NCBI RefSeq assembly: GCF_036178845.1
Contig: NZ_CP108070.1
Span: forward strand, 4,588,001-4,652,000
Direction: 5' to 3'
Length of the DNA stretch: 64,000 nt
Source of the DNA: Streptomyces sp. NBC_00271
Lineage (GTDB): Bacteria > Actinomycetota > Actinomycetes > Streptomycetales > Streptomycetaceae
The translations under genes were made by a program, and so were the position numbers. The notes under the pieces were generated by a model. It was not told where the DNA came from and ran no database searches. It saw only the letters and a program-made list of their open reading frames with translations. This document shows positions 44,255 through 52,430 of this stretch, one piece after another. The number at the start of each line of letters is the position of its first letter. Within the stretch, counting starts at the first letter, position 1.

Positions 44255-44710
44255 TTACCGGGCGATCAGACACGGTGGGGGCTCGGGCACGTTCTGATCC
44301 GTCGCCAGCCAATTCTGCCGGCGACGGTCATCCCGGTCGCTTCGAGGCCCCGGAGGGACGGCAGCGGACAGGGGCAGCCGCTGCGGTTGCGGAACTGCGC
44401 TGCTGTGCAGCTTGCTTCGCTGCCGTGTTCCGGGCGTGAGCCTCGCGTCGTAGTCGGCGATCTGACGGGCCACGGGGACGCTGGTGGCAGTTCGGATCAA
44501 CCGCTCGTTTTCACGATCCACCAAGAAAGGAGCGTTGCCTCCCAACCGAGGGCGCTGTCCGCTCTGTCCATCACCGGCGGCTCCCCAGTAGAAGATCCAC
44601 CCGAACGGCAAGGCCTCTACGCGCAAGATCCGAAGGTCGTACTCGATGCAGCCCCGTATGCCTTCGATCTCGGCAAGCACCAGTCGGCGCGCGTCCTCCT
44701 CAGTCAGCAT
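44255..44710 (-). CDS. Imm35/YrhB-like immunity protein with aberrant C-terminus
   Basis: ATG 44710 begins MLTEEDARRLVLAEIEG. The pattern WIFYWGAAG...LGGNAPFLVDRENERLIRTATSVPVARQIADYDA within the first ~92 residues matches the Imm35/YrhB domain found beside polymorphic toxins. Beyond this the frame turns into Arg/Pro-rich, non-family sequence for ~60 residues, suggesting that the original stop was lost. No toxin gene is nearby. A second relic of the same start region (TCCTCGGTCAGCATTGCCCG, minus strand) lies at ~48405-48424. Expression is doubtful. Confidence 0.55.
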   Translation of the reverse strand: MLTEEDARRLVLAEIEGIRGCIEYDLRILRVEALPFGWIFYWGAAGDGQSGQRPRLGGNAPFLVDRENERLIRTATSVPVARQIADYDARLTPGTRQRSKLHSSAVPQPQRLPLSAAVPPGPRSDRDDRRRQNWLATDQNVPEPPPCLIAR

Positions 44711-44967
44711 CGCCCGATGATGACATGGTGCGAGTCCCCGCCCGTTGGCACGAGAGCGGCACAGCTTCGCCTTGTCACGAGACCATCAAGGGCCTGGGAC
44801 GGGCCTCTCGGCGCTGAGACAGTTCGGCCATGTATGCACGTCAGGTCTAGGTCTGCATCGCGGCACTCGTCGCACTCAGTGCGTGCGGTAGCTCGACGCG
44901 AAAGCCTGTCACCCAGCTTTCGCGCCACTCCGGCGCTGCGGCCACGACACCACAAGCGACTCCCCTG

Positions 44968-45177
44968 ATGGACCCCAGCACGATCCAGGTGAGGATCAAG
45001 CTGGTAGGGGGCCTTGCTGATGGCGAGGTCTTGTGGGTACCGCTCAGCCGCATCCGGGAGCCCATCACACCCAAAGGAACTGGGGCGCGCTACATCATGA
45101 CGACGGACGTGGTGGGGTCGAGCCCCGACGCTGCCCAGGCGTTTCGACTGGATGCCTCTGTGACCCTCGGCAGTTGA
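44968..45177 (+). CDS. small hypothetical protein
   Basis: A 69-residue frame from ATG 44968. The sequence VRIKLVGGLADGEVLWVPLSRIREPI has the look of small phage/ICE proteins with an 'LVGGPADG' type N-terminus, but no function is known and the ribosome site is weak. It lies between an immunity-like remnant and an IS110 remnant. It may be a decayed cargo gene. Confidence 0.4.
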   Translation: MDPSTIQVRIKLVGGLADGEVLWVPLSRIREPITPKGTGARYIMTTDVVGSSPDAAQAFRLDASVTLGS

Positions 45178-45202
45178 GATTGGTGGAGTCTCGATGAACG
45201 AG

Positions 45203-45711
45203 TCAAGGGCTTCTGCTGGGTCGTTGGTGCTGCCAGGTGTCGCTGTCGACGGCCTCGGCGAGCAGGGCACGAACACGGCTTCCACTCCGTGGCCCCCGTT
45301 GTCCTTGAGGAACTGCTGGAGTGTGTCTGTGTCGCCGGTTGCCTCCCAGGAAGGCCCAGCGAACATCGACGCGTCGACGAGCAAGGGCGATGACGGCCTG
45401 GACGTGCTTGCAGCCCCCGGCCTGCTTCTTCAAGTAGTGGTCGCGATTGGGGCCTTCGCGGATGATGCCGGTCTTGGCGGACAGGTAGAAGACGCGGCGA
45501 AGGCGAGGCGGCCTGCGCCGGCGTAGGTGCCCAGGTCACCGGCTGCGACGATGAACTCGGCTCCCAGGATGGGGCCATGCCCGGCAGGGACCGCGACGAT
45601 GCCGGCGGCGACGTCTTGGCCGACGATCCGTGCCTTGAGGCTGACCGGGGTGGACAGCCTAAGGATCTTTCCACGAATCCCGCACGGATTCCGCACGACT
45701 CCTACAGACAT
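45203..45711 (-). pseudogene. IS110-family transposase remnant
   Basis: Two minus-strand frames carry pieces of an IS110 C-terminal domain: GHGPILGAEFIVAAGDLGTYAGAGRLA (the GIGP/GAxx-type helix) in 45430-45711 and KKQAGGCKHVQAVIALARRRVDVRWAFL in 45203-45433. They are in different frames and the N-terminal DEDD catalytic domain is missing. It is therefore a truncated, frameshifted remnant. Confidence 0.78.
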
Positions 45712-45821
45712 GCTTTGTGGGCACTACAGTCGCCTGCGCACCGATCACCACATAACGCCGAACATCAGGCAGCCGGGGTGGCGGCGCGAGCACGCCCAAG
45801 TTGCACCGTTTGGGGGGGTTT

Positions 45822-47864
45822 ATGCGTGAAATGATCAAGGGGTCGAATGTATCTCTCGCGGCTTTGAGCGAGAACATCGATTCGGTGATCGTCAGCCTGG
45901 GCTGGGGGAGCTCGTCCGGCGAAGGGGATGCCGACGTGTCCGTCCTGTTGCTGGACGCGAACGGCAAGGTCCGCAGCGACGCCGACTTCTACTTCTACAA
46001 CAACCCGGTGGCCGCAGACGGGAGCGTGCAGCTTCTGGGCAAGACACCGACGGCGGACGGCAACGAGGACCGGATCAGCTTCGACCTGACCGCGGTGTCC
46101 TGCGAAGTCGATCGCATCGTCCTGGCTGCCAGCCGTTACGAAGGCGCTCGCTTCGGCGAACTGGAAGGCGTGAAGCTGGCGTTGGCGGACGGCGGAGGTG
46201 AGGAACTCCTCCGCTTCGCCATCGACGACGCCGATTCGGTGAGCGCGATCATCTTCGGCGAGTTGTACAGGCGTGCGGAAGAGTGGAAGTTCCGCGCCGT
46301 CGGCCAGGGCTACGATGCGGGCCTCGCCGGTCTGGCCACGGACTTCGGGGTCGACATCGACGACGACGCGACGGCCGAGGAGATGCTGGACGGGGCCGCC
46401 GGCGACAATCAGACGGACGCGACGGCAACGGTGCGGGCCGACGAACCGAAGCGGCAAGAGACGCTGAGGGCGGTCCCCTCCCCCCGTCAACCTGAAGACG
46501 AGGCCCAGCCGAGGAAGTCGGCCGCGCGGCCTCGTACGGCCAAGAAGAAGGTCACTCTGCCCAAGGCGGCCAAGAAGACGCTGGCGGAGAACGAGTCGTG
46601 GAAAGACGCAAGGCTCTTCCCCGCGTCGGCGCTCAAGAGCGACCGGGAGCGTGAAACGCGTGCGACCTCGGTACTCCTGTCCGTGATGGCCCAGGTGCCT
46701 GAATTCGGCAGGAGACTCACCGCCGCGTTCGGAGCGCCGGCCGGTCGGATGGAGACCTTCACCGAGGTCACCCTGCCGCACGGCGACACCCCGCGACGCC
46801 CCGATGGAGTGATCCGAGTCGAACGGGCCGGCAAGTTGTGGACGGCACTCGTCGAGACGAAGACCAACGGCAGTGCGCTCAAGGCCGATCAGGTACAGGC
46901 GTACATGGACATCGCCGCGCGCCGTGGCTACGAGGCCGTGATCACCCTGTCGAACGACGTTGCGTTGGAGGGCAGCCCGCTCGTCGAGGTCAAGATCGAC
47001 GGGAGGCGCAAACACAAAGTTGCCCTTTGGCACCTGTCATGGGCGGAAGTCGCCCATCAAGCACAGATGTTGATCAGGCACGAGGGTGTCGGCAATGCGG
47101 CGCACGCCTGGCTCCTCCAGGAACTGCTGCATTACTTGCAGCACGAGAACTCCGGCTGCCACGGCTTCCAGAACATGGGACCGGCCTGGGTACCGGTACG
47201 CAACGGGATCGACGACGAAACCCTGTGCCAGGGAGACCCGCGCGCGCTGGAGGTCGTCGAGAGCTGGGAGCGCCTCATCCGCCAGGTCTGCCTACGGCTG
47301 GGCGGCGAACTGGGGCAGAAAGTACTGCCTGTCCACCGCGCCAAGCGCGGAACCGATCCGAAAGCACTCCGTGCCCGCCTCGCAGATCAGCTCTGTCTCG
47401 ACGGGACACTCCAATCGGAACTGCGCATCGAGGGAACGCCCGGCGTCCTGGCGATCAGCGCAGACCTGCGTACGGGCAAGCTCCGCACGTCCATCGAGAT
47501 CCCGGCGCCCGAGCAGGGCTACCCCCTGACGTGGGCGAAGCGACTCGTCCGGCGCCTGGCCGAGGCACCGGCGGATCTTCACATCGAAACCCTCGTCGAA
47601 GGGGAAACGGGTGGCCCACGGGGAACGCTGGAACGTCTCCGCCCCGAGCCGGCCGACATGCTGCCCAAAGAGACCGCCACCCAGATCGTCGGCTTCCGAC
47701 TCTCTCTCCTCAAGAGCATGGGAAGCAGCCGCGGGAACGCCGAGTCAGGCTTCATCCGCAGCGTCGACGACGCGGTGAACCGCTTCTACACCAGCGTGGC
47801 GGTCCATTTGGACGGTGCGACACCTCGCCGCGCACCTTCGAAGGAAGAGACGACGACGGGCTGA
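45822..47864 (+). CDS. TerD-domain protein fused to a PD-(D/E)xK-like nuclease domain
   Basis: A 680-residue intact frame. ATG 45822 follows a G7 run; ATG 45831 is an alternative. Residues ~1-190 form a TerD domain (KGSNVSLAAL, VSVLLLDANGKVRSDADFYFYNNP, RISFDLTAV, LRFAIDDADSVSAIIFGELYRR). A charged linker (~190-255) ends in a basic RPRTAKKKVTLPKAAKK patch. Residues ~255-480 contain RPDGVIRV (~325) and ALVETKTNG (~342-350), which fit the Asp and ExK of a restriction-endonuclease-like fold, followed by QVQAYMDIAARRGYEAVITLS. The last 200 residues are of unknown fold. No signal or membrane segment. TerD proteins belong to Ter stress systems; fusion to a nuclease suggests a DNA-targeting stress or phage-defence effector. 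It stands alone between transposase and integrase remnants. Confidence 0.82.
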   Translation: MREMIKGSNVSLAALSENIDSVIVSLGWGSSSGEGDADVSVLLLDANGKVRSDADFYFYNNPVAADGSVQLLGKTPTADGNEDRISFDLTAVSCEVDRIVLAASRYEGARFGELEGVKLALADGGGEELLRFAIDDADSVSAIIFGELYRRAEEWKFRAVGQGYDAGLAGLATDFGVDIDDDATAEEMLDGAAGDNQTDATATVRADEPKRQETLRAVPSPRQPEDEAQPRKSAARPRTAKKKVTLPKAAKKTLAENESWKDARLFPASALKSDRERETRATSVLLSVMAQVPEFGRRLTAAFGAPAGRMETFTEVTLPHGDTPRRPDGVIRVERAGKLWTALVETKTNGSALKADQVQAYMDIAARRGYEAVITLSNDVALEGSPLVEVKIDGRRKHKVALWHLSWAEVAHQAQMLIRHEGVGNAAHAWLLQELLHYLQHENSGCHGFQNMGPAWVPVRNGIDDETLCQGDPRALEVVESWERLIRQVCLRLGGELGQKVLPVHRAKRGTDPKALRARLADQLCLDGTLQSELRIEGTPGVLAISADLRTGKLRTSIEIPAPEQGYPLTWAKRLVRRLAEAPADLHIETLVEGETGGPRGTLERLRPEPADMLPKETATQIVGFRLSLLKSMGSSRGNAESGFIRSVDDAVNRFYTSVAVHLDGATPRRAPSKEETTTG

Positions 47865-47892
47865 GGCTCAGCGATCAGCCTTGCCGACTCGG

Positions 47893-48165
47893 ACGTTCGG
47901 TCATCCGTCAGGCATGGTGCAGCGTGTGCCGGGCCGTCCTGCCCCCGCACGTCTTCGAATCGCCCACGGGGAAGCGGGTGTACGACAACCGTGACCAAAT
48001 GGCTCAACGCCGGGATCCCGCCCACCCAGGTGGCCGAATGAGCCGGGAACAGCGTGCCGGTGCTGCCGGCCACCTACGCCCGATGCGTCGAGGGGCAGCC
48101 GCCTGACCTGAAACGACGCCTCGAAGCCGCGAGGGACCTCCCCGAGCCGCCTTCCCTTGATCATC
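47893..48165 (+). pseudogene. integrase 3' remnant (second copy of the AICE integrase end)
   Basis: About 270 nt clearly homologous to 58312-58580, the end of the intact integrase. Shared text includes CCCCCGCACGTCTTCGA, GCGGGTGTACGACAACCG and GGTGGCCGAATG. Here about 15 nt are missing or altered exactly where the catalytic HxxR box should be, and TGG is mutated to TGA in GCCGAATGA, so it is dead. It is followed, as in the intact element, by the terminator and tRNA-Arg 3' end. It therefore marks an older, tandem element at the same site. Confidence 0.88.
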
Positions 48166-48208
48166 CGGAGAGGGTGTTCGGGGCTTCGCCGTGTCGAGCA
48201 GAACCTGC

Positions 48209-48299
48209 CCTGACCAGCAAAAAAGCCCTCCCGATGGGAGGGCTCTCAGTGGCGCCCCCGGCAGGACTCGAACCTGCGGCCAAGCGCTTAGAAGGCGCC
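48209..48299. repeat. attachment-site duplicate (left end of the 10.5 kb element)
   Basis: 91 nt identical to 58726-58816 (offset 10517). It comprises the tRNA-Arg terminator hairpin (48219-48244) and the last 50 nt of tRNA-Arg(TCT) including encoded CCA (48250-48299), on the minus strand. Identity stops inside the anticodon stem, so this copy is not a functional tRNA. This is the classic footprint of site-specific integration into a tRNA 3' end. Confidence 0.93.
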
Positions 48300-48540
48300 C
48301 GGTACGTCGCCCCGAGCACTCCCTCTGACCTGCACCGCTCCCCCACCGCGACGCCCCGTTGGTCATACCTCGACACGCATTCGACAGGGCCCGGGGTGCG
48401 TCCTCCTCGGTCAGCATTGCCCGCCGGCCGACGTCGGGCCGGGAGCCTTCCCGGCACTGCACCTGCCTGGCCTCCGCCCCGCAAGAGAGGTGAGTACGCG
48501 TACTCATGCGCATCACCACCGGTCTCGGCACCATGCAGCC

Positions 48541-48939
48541 ATGACGAAGACCGCTTTAGCGCCGGAACGCCGACGCCCCTGGTCGCGCCGAACACCCCTG
48601 GGCCCGGACCTTGCTCTCGCGATCCCGCTGTTCCTGGTGGAGACCGCGTGGCTGGTGGTGGACTCGGTGCTTGGTCTCGGCATGGAGGTATGGGCGGCGC
48701 AGGGCAACCAAGCGCAAGTCGACACGGCCAGCCTCGCGTACATGGGCAGGGTGCGGGTGCTGCTGGTCACCGTACTTATTCTGGCAGTTCTCGCGGGACT
48801 CTTCCGTGCCCCCGGGACGGTGATCGCGCACCTGCTGGTGGCTCTCCTGGCCGCCGGGGTGCTCGGGCACGTGCAGCAGCAGTGGGATCACGATCATGCC
48901 CCGCCAGCCGGGTGCATCCGCTATAGCGCGAACTGCTGA
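48541..48939 (+). CDS. small integral membrane protein, unknown function
   Basis: A 132-residue protein from ATG 48541. Hydrophobic segments are LALAIPLFLVETAWLVVDSVLG, VRVLLVTVLILAVLAGLF and TVIAHLLVALLAAGVLG, so three membrane helices with a short basic N-terminus. The C-terminus is hydrophilic (QQQWDHDHAPPAG). Similar small proteins are scattered in Streptomyces genomes; I cannot name a function. It is the first gene inside the left end of the element. Confidence 0.65.
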   Translation: MTKTALAPERRRPWSRRTPLGPDLALAIPLFLVETAWLVVDSVLGLGMEVWAAQGNQAQVDTASLAYMGRVRVLLVTVLILAVLAGLFRAPGTVIAHLLVALLAAGVLGHVQQQWDHDHAPPAGCIRYSANC

Positions 48940-49098
48940 TACAGCCGAGCGGCGCGGGCCACGCTGTTGCCTGTTACTGACGTAATCGACGACCAATGCG
49001 CCAGTTGGCCATTTGGACCCACCGAGGTTCACGTGGGTACTACCGCCAAACGTGGGGTTGTGAGCCTGTACCGGCCACTGCCGTTAATTGGTGCAGCC

Positions 49099-49132
49099 AA
49101 AGGCCCCGGACCATGATCGGTCCGGGGCCTTT
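49099..49132. terminator. 14 bp perfect hairpin beside a tRNA fragment
   Basis: AAAGGCCCCGGACC (49099-49112) and GGTCCGGGGCCTTT (49119-49132) enclose a 6 nt loop. It lies directly downstream (minus strand) of the tRNA-Arg(CCT) fragment and is the typical tRNA terminator carried along with an att copy. Confidence 0.85.
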
Positions 49133-49136
49133 GCCC

Positions 49137-49184
49137 TGGTGCCCCCGGCAGGATTCGAACCTGCGACACCCGCTTTAGGAGAGA
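49137..49184 (-). pseudogene. 3' fragment of a tRNA-Arg(CCT) gene
   Basis: On the minus strand it reads CTCCTAAAGCGGGTGTCGC, T arm AGGTTCGAATCCT, acceptor CGGGGGC, discriminator A and encoded CCA. The 5' half is absent: sequence breaks in the anticodon stem (GCCTCTCT instead of the pairing strand). It is another att-type tRNA end. No intact tRNA-Arg(CCT) gene is in the window. Confidence 0.8.
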
Positions 49185-49830
49185 GGCTGGGGAATCCTGC
49201 GACTGACCTGCGACTTCGATACCTCGTGAGGCGATCGTCAGTTCAACCGTAAGGCACCCTCGTTGACCGTGGCTGACTCCTGCATCTGGCACGATTGTGG
49301 CACGGTTCTGGCACGACTGGGCGGGTGGCGCTGGCCGACGCCAAGACGTTGTCAGTGGTGGATGTTAGCTTCTGGCGATGGGCCGATTCGATGTCCCCGT
49401 TGACGGGCATGGCGGCCAAGGGGGGCGGGAATTGAAAAGTCCCCGGGTTCGCCTCGGGACTCCAGTCGCGCCAGCGCACCGCCCCCCTCCCACCGCTCCT
49501 TGGTGACGAGACTTCTTCGTCCTGAAGCAACCTGCGTGGGCGCTCGGCCGTCAGGAGAGGGCGGCATGCGCGCACCTTACTGGAGTGCCGCCTTGTAAGT
49601 TCGATCCGGCAGCTCTTCTCGGCCTGCATAGTGGCTTCGTGCCGACGTTGGCGAGTACGCCCTCAACTGCACTGATACGCCGACGTTCGCGCCCGTTGAT
49701 GTCAGGCGTAGATGTCAGCTGCCTCGCCCGACGCCCTTGACCCGCGGATCACGGGGTAAGGCGTTTGCGGGGCCAAGGTCGCATCGCCCCCGACTGTGTG
49801 GGGGCGACACGACCTACCGCGCCGCTGGCG
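49185..49830. other. non-coding island DNA with att-like motifs
   Basis: No real gene. Notable motifs: TGGCACGATTGTGGCACGG with a third TGGCACGAC (49287-49318), i.e. three direct TGGCACG units of integrase-arm type; CGCCTTGTAAGTTCGATC (49589-49606), identical to 52420-52437 in a tRNA-like fragment; and CGTTGATGTCA...GATGTCAGC (49694-49721), shared with 52514-52541. Confidence 0.6.
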
Positions 49831-50400
49831 CTAACCCATGGTCTTGGCGCCGTCCAGGGACTCGCGGATGATGTCGGCGTGGCCGGCGTGCTGGGCGGTC
49901 TCGGCGACGATGTGCATCAGCACCCGGCGGGCCGACCATCGCGCACCCGACTCGGACCACGGGGCCTTCGGCAGCGGTTGCGTGGCGTCCAGGTCGGGCA
50001 GGGTGACGACCAACTCGTCGGTCCGACGGGCCACCTCAGCGTAGTCGGCGAGCACGCCGGCCAGCGTCTCGCCGGGCAACATCCGGAAATCGTCGGCCCG
50101 CCGGGCCCAGTCGGCCTCGGTCATGTTGGTGAAGTCGGGCATCGCCGACGGGCCGTCCAGGATGAACTGCACCCAGGTCCGCTCGACCGCAGCGACATGC
50201 TTGATCAGGCCGCCCAGGCACAGCTGGCTGGCGGTGGTCCGGCTCCCGGCCTGCTCGTCGGTGAGGTCGCGGGTGGTGAAACGCAGGAAGCGCCGATGCG
50301 CGGCCAGCACCTCCAGCCAGTCGGCGCGCTCGCCGGTGGCGGTCGGCTCATCGGCCGGGTCGTGGGTCGCCAGTTCGTTGACAGTCACGGTCTCGCTCAT
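49831..50400 (-). CDS. DinB-family protein (DUF664-type metal-dependent hydrolase fold)
   Basis: A 189-residue protein. The four-helix bundle pattern LIKHVAAVERTWVQFIL...HIVAETAQHAGHADIIRE supplies the histidine triad of the DinB/YfiT superfamily, whose members bind a divalent metal and often act as thiol-dependent transferases. ATG 50400 starts MSETVTVNELATHDP. No partner gene is adjacent. Some members use mycothiol in actinobacteria; that this one does is only inference. Confidence 0.88.
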   Translation of the reverse strand: MSETVTVNELATHDPADEPTATGERADWLEVLAAHRRFLRFTTRDLTDEQAGSRTTASQLCLGGLIKHVAAVERTWVQFILDGPSAMPDFTNMTEADWARRADDFRMLPGETLAGVLADYAEVARRTDELVVTLPDLDATQPLPKAPWSESGARWSARRVLMHIVAETAQHAGHADIIRESLDGAKTMG

Positions 50401-50549
50401 GGTCGCTGCCTTCCGTGGTTCGTGTTCCGCCGGGCAAGGAGGACGCTAGGGGCCGTAGAGGTCAGATTCTGACCTAAATTAGCGAAGAGGATTGGACCGG
50501 TGGTGGTTGCTGGGGTTGCTGTACTTCCGTGCTGTACCGGGCTCGGCAG

Positions 50550-51059
50550 CTAGCCCGCTTGCTCCAGGGTCAGGTTGCTGCGAATGGGCTCGGCTCGCCA
50601 CATGGCCGCCAGCTGGGGGTAAGACTCGATGAACCGGCGCATCTCTCCCAGCGCGACAGTCCTGGGCATGCCGATCTCGTCGTAGTCGAACCCGGTGTCC
50701 TGATGCCCGAGGCTGTCGAGCGCTGCCCATGCCGGGTCCTCGCCGAAGACGAGCTGCAGCTCGACTTTCCAGTACTCCGGCTGCCGCTCGGGGGCATCAC
50801 GGTCATCGGCACCGGTGACCGCAAGCAGTCGCCCAAAGGACATCGAAGGCTGGTCGTCGTTCCAGCCCCACCTGCCCCATTCGACGATGAAGCCGTCACC
50901 ATCGTTCTCAAGACACTCGATCCCTTCGACCTCGACCTGGAGGAACTCACCGAAGGCATCCCAGGCGGCGTCGACGTCGCGTACAGACTCGGGCTCGACT
51001 GCACGCTGTCTCAAAATGCGCGCGAATACGTCCACGCTGGATCTCCACGGAATGGGCAT
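50550..51059 (-). CDS. hypothetical protein, possible immunity-like
   Basis: A 169-residue acidic soluble protein rich in Trp (VEWGRWGWNDDQPSMSFGRLLAV, MWRAEPIRS). The composition and compact alpha/beta pattern resemble polymorphic-toxin immunity proteins, but no named family is recognised. ATG 51059 has a weak ribosome site. It is read from the strand opposite to DUF6928 and sits among att fragments, suggesting cargo. Confidence 0.6.
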   Translation of the reverse strand: MPIPWRSSVDVFARILRQRAVEPESVRDVDAAWDAFGEFLQVEVEGIECLENDGDGFIVEWGRWGWNDDQPSMSFGRLLAVTGADDRDAPERQPEYWKVELQLVFGEDPAWAALDSLGHQDTGFDYDEIGMPRTVALGEMRRFIESYPQLAAMWRAEPIRSNLTLEQAG

Positions 51060-51518
51060 GCGGGATGCTAGCGCGATCCTCCAAGTGGCTCACGGCTCAC
51101 CCCAGGAGCGCTGACGCTGGAAGCAGATTTCGAGATCTGCCCTCATCCCTATCAGGTCGATCACGCGGTGTCTCCGAGTTCGGTCCACCCGCCGCGTGCC
51201 TCGATCCGCAGTCCGCTGCCACACCCGGCTGACCGCTGCTGTTGGTGTCGGGCATTGGTGTCAGCTCCAACCGTCGGCCTTGACAAATGCCAGTTCTTCG
51301 GGCTTCGGCATAACCCTTCCAGTGCCGCAGATCAACTCCGCCAGCCCAGGCCAGAGCGGGGTGGGGGCGGTCACCCGTGGGCGTCCCCTGTCACCTTCGG
51401 TCGGCCTCGCACGGCCCAGGGACGGCCCAGCGCGGCACTCGGGCAGACCTTCCTGGCGATGTCAGTACCGGTGGCTATGGTGCGACGACCATCGAGCGCG
51501 ACTCATCGGGGAGGGGCC
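51060..51518. other. intergenic island DNA with repeated motifs
   Basis: No gene is supported. It contains TGTTGGTGTCGGGCATTGGTGTCAGC (near 51239-51265; a relative of the GATGTCA pair motif) and ACGGCCCAGGGACGGCCCAG (51412-51431), the latter identical to a 20-mer at ~8788-8807 beside direct-repeat copy 1. Confidence 0.55.
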
Positions 51519-52277
51519 ATGGGAGCCAAAACGGGACTGCTCATCTATGCCGACGGCGAGGTGCCGGGCCTGCTGCGACAGGTGAAGGCGGCAGACCTGT
51601 CGCGGACGTCCGAGATGATGCGGCGCCTTTACCCGGGCTGGGAGATCGAACAGCTCTCAGGCTCGTCACTGGGAGGCGGCGTGTATCCCCCGAAAGACAC
51701 GGCGTACGCCGCCAGCCGACCGGGCGTGGAGATCGTCTGCGACCAACGGGTAATGATCGACTTCCCGTCCCAGCTTCCCGAGCACCTCGTCGCGGCAAGC
51801 GTCGGCCGACGGCTCGTCCTACATGCCATGCACAGTGTCGTCGACTGGCTCGCGTTCGCAGTGTGGGAGGACGGGCACCTGGTCCGCTCCCTGAGTCTGT
51901 CGCCGGACAGCGGCATCATCGAGAACATCGGCGAACCGCTCCCCTTCGAGCTGCCCTACTGGGCCGGCGACCGCCCCGCGGACATCGCCCCCTGGCCCGA
52001 CGAGGACGAAGAGCCGTACCCGCTGCCTTTCCACCCTCTGGACCTGGGCGAAGACGCCCTGCGCGCACTCTGCGGCTTCGTCCAGGAGGGCCGCCCCGAA
52101 CCCGACGACATCGACGCATACGGCATCGACCTCCACGGATTTCGGGTGCGGGAACCTCACGGGCCTGACCCTGCCGAGGAAGAAGCGAAGTTGAAAAGGA
52201 TCACGGAAACCATGGGGCCGCCGCGCTTCTACGCGCTAGGACCCGACGGCTCGCTGATCGAGCGCGACGGCCTGTAG
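51519..52277 (+). CDS. DUF6928-family protein
   Basis: A 252-residue cytoplasmic protein from ATG 51519 (GAGGGG just upstream). N-terminus MGAKTGLLIYADGEVPGLLRQV and the block LHAMHSVVDWLAFAVWEDGHLVRSLSLSPDSGIIENIG are highly characteristic of a streptomycete family I believe is DUF6928. Function unknown. It is well conserved and undamaged although it lies in a decayed island. The tail is charged (EEEAKLKRITETMG). Confidence 0.78.
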   Translation: MGAKTGLLIYADGEVPGLLRQVKAADLSRTSEMMRRLYPGWEIEQLSGSSLGGGVYPPKDTAYAASRPGVEIVCDQRVMIDFPSQLPEHLVAASVGRRLVLHAMHSVVDWLAFAVWEDGHLVRSLSLSPDSGIIENIGEPLPFELPYWAGDRPADIAPWPDEDEEPYPLPFHPLDLGEDALRALCGFVQEGRPEPDDIDAYGIDLHGFRVREPHGPDPAEEEAKLKRITETMGPPRFYALGPDGSLIERDGL

Positions 52278-52385
52278 CCCACGACCTCTTCGCGCCGAAC
52301 TCTCAGCCGGAGGGTCGTTGAGGTCTGAAGGCCCAGCCTTCCGGATTCACACCGGTCGACCTGGGCCTTTGCCGTGCCCTCGGGT

Positions 52386-52430
52386 TGGTGGCCGCGGACG
52401 ACTTCGAACCGCCGACATCCGCCTTGTAAG
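52386..52430 (-). pseudogene. 3' fragment of a tRNA-Val(TAC)-like gene
   Basis: On the minus strand: CTTACAA (anticodon loop, TAC), GGCGGATGTCGGCGGTTCGA (T arm region) and GGCCACCA at the end with encoded CCA. A stem AAGGCCCAG/CTGGGCCTT (52328-52369) lies on its 3' side, like the terminators next to the other tRNA fragments. The T stem is imperfect and the 5' half is missing, so it is a degenerate att remnant. Confidence 0.6.

Noticed and set aside
45090..45674. 194-codon minus-strand frame with Ser/Arg/Pro-rich sequence
   Set aside because: It is the wrong frame of the IS110 remnant; recognisable transposase segments lie in the two other minus-strand frames.
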